DNA from: Clostridia bacterium
GTDB taxonomy: Bacteria; Bacillota; Clostridia; Christensenellales; CAG-314
Assembly: GCA_900769665.1 (NCBI GenBank)
Contig: CAAGHL010000056.1
Coordinates: forward strand, 1-39,963
DNA: 39,963 nt
Direction: 5' to 3'
Shown here: positions 36,601-39,963 of the stretch, in pieces
Numbering within the stretch: position 1 is the stretch's first letter
How the letters are laid out: every line of letters starts with the position of its first letter
The notes under the pieces: generated by a model
The model's database searches: none
What the model was told of the DNA's origin: nothing
What the model saw: only the letters and a program-made list of their open reading frames with translations
Position numbers and translations under genes: made by a program

Positions 36601-37725
36601 TTGCCGAAACTTATTGAATCTTGGATGAAAGATATTCCAAGGCTATCCAATAAACTTACAAATCCCACAGTCTGGAATCAAGGAGGCGATAGAATGAAAT
36701 TTGACGCAGTTGTAGGTAATCCTCCGTATCAAGGTACCAATCACCAACAAATATATCCCTATTTTTATCTTGCGGCAAGACAGGTTTCCAGCAATTACGT
36801 CAGCTTAATTTTCCCGACTGGTTGGCAAGAACCTAAAAATGCGAATAACTTGTCGAAGTTGAATAACGAAGAAATTAAAGCCGACAAACAAATAATGCGC
36901 ATAGATAATTGTCAAAATGTATTCCCCGGTATTTCGGGTGCGGAGTGGGTAAATATTATTTTATGGAAAAAAGGCTATGATAACGGATTGGACGGCGCAC
37001 AAAACATTTTAACAAATGGTAAAGATTCGCATACTGTAAAACTCACCTACATAGTTGAAGAGCTCAAAAAGCCGACACAAATTATACGCTTAGGAGAAAT
37101 TGTAAAATCTGTACCAAATTTCAAATCGTTACAAGATGTAACATCAATGAGCAAACCTTACGGATTGAGAAAAGACGTTTTTGCCAATTATAGAAAATAC
37201 AATCTTGCACATTTTAACGATGTGAAAACGAACAATTCAGATATTCTAGTATATGGTTCATTTGGCCAAATCAGATTTATACCACAAAATTACAATTTAC
37301 CGAAGAAAACTCAAGCTTTTGATAAATTCAAAGTTTTGGTTGGATCTGCATGGGGTAATATGTCGGAAAACGCAGGACTCGGTGGAGCATATGCAAATGT
37401 TATTGTCGCAAAACCATTCGAAATCTGCACAGAGACTTATCAGGAATCGGGATGTTTTGATGATATTGAAACAGCTAAAAAGCACGCGAAATATCTTATG
37501 ACTAAATTTGCGCGAGCAACGCTATACGTCAATAAAGTATCTCAAATGAGTACAACCGCTTGGGGATGTGTTCCTGTTCAAGACTATTCCGAGCCTTGGT
37601 GGGATAAATCTGTTGCTGAAATTGACGAAGAATTATTCAAAAAATATAATGTTCCAAAAGATATTGCAGATTATGTGAAAGCAAATATTCAAACAAAAAC
37701 AGAAAACAATATAATCTGCTTATAA
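33667..37725 (+). CDS. Fused restriction-modification enzyme: GIY-YIG-like nuclease, SF2 helicase, N6-adenine methylase, 1352 aa
   Basis: Single-chain restriction-modification enzyme. Residues ~8-125 look like a T5orf172/GIY-YIG domain (IYIYAIDDDAHKGLLKIGQT, a later Glu74, and EWFEV at 119-123). An SF2 helicase follows: motif I around Gly188-Lys189-Thr190, DEAH 302-305, SGTP 331-334, motif VI QAIFRVQ (560-566). A lysine-rich linker spans ~685-745. The methylase has motif X LTPWRVVNMHMG (851-862), a variant motif I ILEMNSKSGLYPL (902-914) and catalytic NPPY (1018-1021). Residues ~1100-1310 should be the target recognition domain. The layout resembles Type ISP enzymes, but with GIY-YIG in place of the Mrr nuclease. 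The gene overlaps its partner by 14 bases. Confidence 0.88.
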   Translation: MIKYDVAKYNLIYIYAIDDDAHKGLLKIGQTSFSSSYSIAQLSPNCPALNQNAHLRIQQQTKTALVSYNLLYTELATRTITMQDGSSQIQSFEDHDVHNVLLNSGFHSKKFIESGKPSEWFEVDFDSAKKAIEAVKQGRTSLVPNSYGISVYKPKITLRREQEENVKYTIDIFKRYDTMLWDCKMRYGKTVTAYELIKRQGYKKVIVITHRPAVEDSWGSDHDLIFGDGNHLFIDKTQNTSYVYDDKIDYQNDCKLKQIIADGTPFVYFASIQDLRGSTRVGGKFNKNNAVFDTDWDLLIIDEAHEGTATDLGDAVINNIRKPNTKVLLLSGTPYNILRDFGENKYTWTYVDEQKAKKAWDEDHPDERNPYEELPKMNIFTFDLSEKIPTSYRYVTEDSAFNFREFFRTWTGDKDKDFREIPEGQTVGDFVYADDVYDFLSLISKDDPDSNYPFSTEEYREMFAHTFWIVPGVKEAKTLSAMIQNHPNFKDFEVVNIAGDGDEEKPYDEALALVKSCIKSYPRTITISCGKLTTGVTVREWTGIMMLSGSSTTSAQGYMQAIFRVQSPGYINGKQKKNCYVFDFAPDRTLKVIAEVHRVTHKSSQSDEKAKSALGEFINFCPIISVEGTAMRTYDVAEMMRQIKRISVETAINSGFDDDTIYIADAGMNLTEIDAELLRKLSDVVSPKKKGQKQTEVDINKTGMTDEQRKLAKKAERKPKKDLTEEEKKALELYKQQKEEQKKLFNLLRAVSIRLPLLFYGADADITQIIHLKDFVTIVDTESWEEFMPKGLRQELFLDILKYYDEDVVVGAGLRIRKLAKAADELPPTLRAKRIVEIMSKFKNPDKETVLTPWRVVNMHMGNTLGGYNFFDEQFQKEIDEPRFIDQGDVSADLFLNTDAKILEMNSKSGLYPLYLAYSFYMLNVSGNERDLPLEEAQKIWFDTLDKHIYVLCKTKMARMITIRTLAGYSGKNVHAIYLPKLIESWMKDIPRLSNKLTNPTVWNQGGDRMKFDAVVGNPPYQGTNHQQIYPYFYLAARQVSSNYVSLIFPTGWQEPKNANNLSKLNNEEIKADKQIMRIDNCQNVFPGISGAEWVNIILWKKGYDNGLDGAQNILTNGKDSHTVKLTYIVEELKKPTQIIRLGEIVKSVPNFKSLQDVTSMSKPYGLRKDVFANYRKYNLAHFNDVKTNNSDILVYGSFGQIRFIPQNYNLPKKTQAFDKFKVLVGSAWGNMSENAGLGGAYANVIVAKPFEICTETYQESGCFDDIETAKKHAKYLMTKFARATLYVNKVSQMSTTAWGCVPVQDYSEPWWDKSVAEIDEELFKKYNVPKDIADYVKANIQTKTENNIICL

Positions 37726-37742
37726 TTCACTTTTCCTCATAA

Positions 37743-37780
37743 AAACAATAGCCTGACAATACAAGTCGGGCTATTGTTTT
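37743..37780 (+). terminator. Terminator after the restriction-modification gene
   Basis: AACAATAGCC-T-GAC, seven-base loop, GTC-G-GGCTATTGTT, then TT; A-run before the stem. Confidence 0.85.
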
Positions 37781-37835
37781 ACCAAAATAACCATTGAGCT
37801 ACATCTAAATAATTAACATTCTAAAATCATACGTC

Positions 37836-37864
37836 TTGATTTTTCACTTTTGTTATGGTAAAAT
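37836..37864 (+). promoter_or_regulatory. Promoter of the DUF2971 gene
   Basis: TTGATT (37836-37841), 17 bases, TAAAAT (37859-37864), with TGG before the -10 box. So the DUF2971 gene is a separate transcript from the restriction genes. Confidence 0.65.
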
Positions 37865-37905
37865 TTAGTAAGATTAAATAAATAATTCACTTTACAGAGG
37901 ATACA

Positions 37906-38931
37906 ATGAAAAACAAATACTATTCTATTATTCGTACTAATGAAAAGACCACAATTGAAATTCACAAGATGCCTATTTTGTATCGATACCAATCTATAAA
38001 TCCGTATTCTGTTAGCGCATTGTTGCATGATGAAGTGTGGGGAACAGTTCCAACAAACTTCAATGATCCATATGATACAATTTTTTGTTACAGCCCGAGC
38101 AAATTGAAACGCGTGTTGCAGGAAAAACTCCGAAATAAAGATATTGAAAAATATAAAAAGTTTTTTAACGTAACAACAAAATCACAACTAATAGATATAA
38201 TGATTGCAAATTTATTAGATAGGTACAACGATGATTTTAGAAAAATGTATTGTATAGCATGTTTTTCTGAAAATTATGATAGTGAAATTATGTGGGGACA
38301 TTATGCAAATTGTGCAAGGGGGTTTGTTGTTGAATACGATGGAAGCGAATTAAAAGAACTTGCCATTTATAACAATAAAGTATTTTATGACTTTGTAGAG
38401 GATTTCAATTTCTTTGGAATTGATTTGTCAAATGCTAAAGAAGACAATCTATCAACAATCGTACCGGTTATATATGGAGATGATAAAAAGAATTCTACAG
38501 GCGAAATAACTACAATCATAGACCCGCTTTTAGAGTATTATGACGATTTATGTAGCGGCAGAACAATTTCAGAAGCAGTAAACACTCTTTACGAGAAGAT
38601 CATGCAAGCATACTATGCCAGACAAAAAGATAACAATTATATGTTTTATTCTGCCATATGCAAAAAGAGCAAGGTTTGGGCGTACGAAAAAGAATGGAGA
38701 ATTTGGGGTTACAACTCAAACATATTAACAGGACAAAAAAATAATCCATACGTCCTATTAGGGGAAGGCGGAAGAGTAAAAGCAAAAGCAATTTATTTAG
38801 GCGAAAAAACAAGTGAATATGACACAATAGCACTGACCGAAATAGCTCGTCAAAAGAATATACCTATATACAAAATGAAAACACTTATGTTAGCACATAA
38901 ATGCAAGTTAGTAGCTGAACCAATTAAATAA
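37906..38931 (+). CDS. DUF2971 family protein, 341 aa
   Basis: Soluble protein of unknown biochemical activity. DUF2971 hallmarks: LYRYQSI (25-31), PTNFNDPYD (49-57), CFSE followed by MWGHYANCARGFVVEYD (119-145), and a late WAYEKEWRIW (258-267). AGAGGA precedes the ATG. It is the most AT-rich gene in the window. Its own promoter lies between it and the restriction gene. The family often turns up in accessory regions, and its place beside a restriction system and an integrase suggests a defence or toxin-like role; that is inference. Confidence 0.88.
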   Translation: MKNKYYSIIRTNEKTTIEIHKMPILYRYQSINPYSVSALLHDEVWGTVPTNFNDPYDTIFCYSPSKLKRVLQEKLRNKDIEKYKKFFNVTTKSQLIDIMIANLLDRYNDDFRKMYCIACFSENYDSEIMWGHYANCARGFVVEYDGSELKELAIYNNKVFYDFVEDFNFFGIDLSNAKEDNLSTIVPVIYGDDKKNSTGEITTIIDPLLEYYDDLCSGRTISEAVNTLYEKIMQAYYARQKDNNYMFYSAICKKSKVWAYEKEWRIWGYNSNILTGQKNNPYVLLGEGGRVKAKAIYLGEKTSEYDTIALTEIARQKNIPIYKMKTLMLAHKCKLVAEPIK

Positions 38932-38998
38932 TCTTACAAACCATATAATTATCTTTTTTTTCGGTTCTATAATAAATGTTGGGGTGTAGATGAAAAAA

Positions 38999-39070
38999 TA
39001 GAGCAAGAAGATTCTCCATGGTGTAAAATTAGCTTGCAGAAAAACAACAAAAGGAGAAGCCCTTGCTCTA
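38999..39070. other. Long inverted repeat, possible ncRNA or mobile-element remnant
   Basis: TAGAGCAAG...TTCTCC (38999-39017) pairs with GGAGAAG...CTTGCTCTA (39053-39070) around a ~35-base loop. TATAAT at 38968-38973 lies upstream and a terminator at 39122-39168 downstream. No protein is recognisable. Confidence 0.45.
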
Positions 39071-39121
39071 CGTCTTATTCTATCACAGATTTCCTCGGTT
39101 TGGAGCCCTATTATCTCAAAA

Positions 39122-39168
39122 AAAAGACCTGATTGAAATTCCCTCGCGGTGTTTCAATCAGGTCTTTT
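39122..39168. terminator. Terminator beside tRNA-Arg
   Basis: AAAAGACCTGATTGAAA (39122-39138) pairs perfectly with TTTCAATCAGGTCTTTT (39152-39168). The T/A-runs at both ends allow termination in both directions, including of the minus-strand tRNA-Arg. Confidence 0.8.
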
Positions 39169-39169
39169 G

Positions 39170-39246
39170 TGGCGCGCCGTAAGGAGCTCGAATCCCTAAC
39201 CTTTGGTTCCGTAGACCAACGCTCTATCCAATTGAGCTAACAGCGC
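39170..39246 (-). tRNA. tRNA-Arg (ACG)
   Basis: 77-base cloverleaf. Acceptor GCGCTGT pairs with ACGGCGC (one G-T); anticodon loop CTACGGA gives ACG; T-loop TTCGAGC; CCA encoded. Its 3' end faces the island. Its own promoter is at 39287-39315. Confidence 0.95.
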
Positions 39247-39286
39247 ATATTAAGTTTGCAAACTCGTCACTTGATTTGCAACAGTA

Positions 39287-39315
39287 ATTATACCGCAGTC
39301 TACAACAAAAGTCAA
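39287..39315 (-). promoter_or_regulatory. tRNA-Arg promoter
   Basis: Minus strand TTGACT (39310-39315), 17 bases, TATAAT (39287-39292), 40 bases before the tRNA. Confidence 0.85.
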
Positions 39316-39474
39316 CGATTTGAACGCTGTTTTTGCAAAGTTTTACTACGTTTTTGAGTAAAGCACAACAAAGACGAAAATCAGCGCAAAAACACACCGA
39401 AAGTCGCAATAAGTTGCGATAAATACCATCCGAAAAATTTGTTGAAATTTTTGCAAAAAATTGCAGTGAAATAT

Positions 39475-39503
39475 TTGACATAATTTGCAAGAAATGGTAT
39501 CCT
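39475..39503 (+). promoter_or_regulatory. Promoter of the tRNA-Ala/Ile cluster
   Basis: TTGACA (39475-39480), 17 bases, TATCCT (39498-39503), 19 bases before tRNA-Ala. Confidence 0.7.
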
Positions 39504-39522
39504 ATATAAGCACGTGATACAT

Positions 39523-39598
39523 GGGGGTGTAGCTCAGCTGGGAGAGCACCTGCCTTGCAAGCAGGGGGTCAGCGGTTCGATCCCGCTCATCTCCACCA
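39523..39598 (+). tRNA. tRNA-Ala (TGC)
   Basis: 76-base cloverleaf: acceptor GGGGGTG/CATCTCC with two G-T pairs, anticodon loop CTTGCAA (TGC), T-loop TTCGATC, CCA encoded. Confidence 0.97.
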
Positions 39599-39605
39599 TT
39601 TACGC

Positions 39606-39657
39606 GTAAGCATAGCTCAACAGGTTAGAGCACCACCGTGTCTTTCAGGGTGGTGCC
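39606..39657 (+). pseudogene. 5' half of a degenerate tRNA-Ile copy
   Basis: Matches tRNA-Ile from the acceptor end through CCACC of the anticodon stem with one change in the D-loop. The anticodon loop is enlarged to 11 bases (GTGTCTTTCAG), and no T-arm or acceptor 3' strand follows. Confidence 0.75.
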
Positions 39658-39700
39658 AACTTGATGAGATAGATGCAAAAACAAGATTTCAATTTTATAT

Positions 39701-39777
39701 AGAAGCATAGCTCAGCAGGTTAGAGCACCACCCTGATAAGGTGGGGGTCGGTGGTTCGAGTCCACTTGCTTCTACCA
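39701..39777 (+). tRNA. tRNA-Ile (GAT)
   Basis: 77-base cloverleaf: acceptor AGAAGCA/TGCTTCT, anticodon loop CTGATAA (GAT), T-loop TTCGAGT, CCA encoded. Confidence 0.96.
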
Positions 39778-39780
39778 CAA

Positions 39781-39805
39781 GGCTTGGATATATCCAAGCT
39801 TTTTT
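39781..39805 (+). terminator. Terminator after tRNA-Ile
   Basis: Perfect palindrome GCTTGGATATATCCAAGC (39782-39799) then six Ts. Confidence 0.85.
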
Positions 39806-39824
39806 CATATTCTCTTTAACTTAA

Positions 39825-39963
39825 GTGGGGGTCGGTGGTGACGTGAGCCTAGACTGCAGAAATATGGCAACTCTTGTGATTAGGGGCTCACTATTCCGTC
39901 GTGTTTCCACTGCATCGCTTGCGTCTTTATCTGTGCACTCCTTACGGTCCACTTGCTTCTACC
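39825..39963 (+). pseudogene. 3' half of tRNA-Ile split by a 107-base insert
   Basis: GTGGGGGTCGGTGGT (39825-39839) matches tRNA-Ile through the T-stem. After 107 unrelated bases, GTCCACTTGCTTCTACC (39947-39963) resumes to the acceptor end. The insert contains GTGAGCCTA and TAGGGGCTCAC as inverted arms. The window ends within the CCA, so an assembly artefact is possible. Confidence 0.6.

Overview
The window looks like a chromosomal contig from an uncultured, probably gut-derived, Firmicutes (Bacillota, Clostridia-like) bacterium. The reasons are strong AGGAGG-type ribosome binding sites, TTGnnn-17-TATAAT promoters, several MKK-type lipoproteins with cysteine lipoboxes, a stand-alone Trk potassium system, DegV, YwaF-like and XRE-membrane proteins, and Gram-positive style tRNA genes with encoded CCA. 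Both ends lie in repeats (a palindromic element on the left, a broken tRNA copy on the right), so this may be a whole assembled contig.

Layout. 1-6.9 kb: minus-strand genes for a MORN-repeat protein, an M3-like peptidase lipoprotein, and trkA-trkH, separated by large palindromic and tandem repeats. 6.9-7.8 kb: a gene-poor stretch with decayed repeats and a possible regulator remnant. 7.8-16.4 kb: a 4'-phosphopantetheinyl transferase, a 1819-residue surface lipoprotein with nine tandem ~94-residue repeats and a compositionally foreign GLUG-like C-terminus, a divergent M1-type peptidase lipoprotein, and thpR. 16.5-20.4 kb: cysteine synthase and leuS, with a pair of inverted double-hairpin repeats between them. 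20.8-28.4 kb: an 796-residue Ig-like lipoprotein, then a three-gene ABC operon whose first gene fuses a YwaF/TMEM164-like membrane domain to an ABC ATPase, plus a small membrane protein. 28.6-31.0 kb: a membrane-anchored XRE regulator, apparently leaderless, divergent from a degV/PAP2-like pair; their shared promoter region holds seven copies of a CTCTACC/GGTAGAG heptamer.

31.1-39.2 kb is an AT-richer accessory island, all on the plus strand: a tyrosine recombinase, a 'restriction endonuclease subunit M'-type protein, a 1352-residue fusion (GIY-YIG/T5orf172-like nuclease, SF2 helicase, N6-adenine methylase, target recognition region), and a DUF2971 protein. It ends at a tRNA-Arg gene whose 3' end faces the island. 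It is best read as a mobile defence cassette. The window closes with tRNA-Ala, tRNA-Ile and two broken tRNA-Ile copies.
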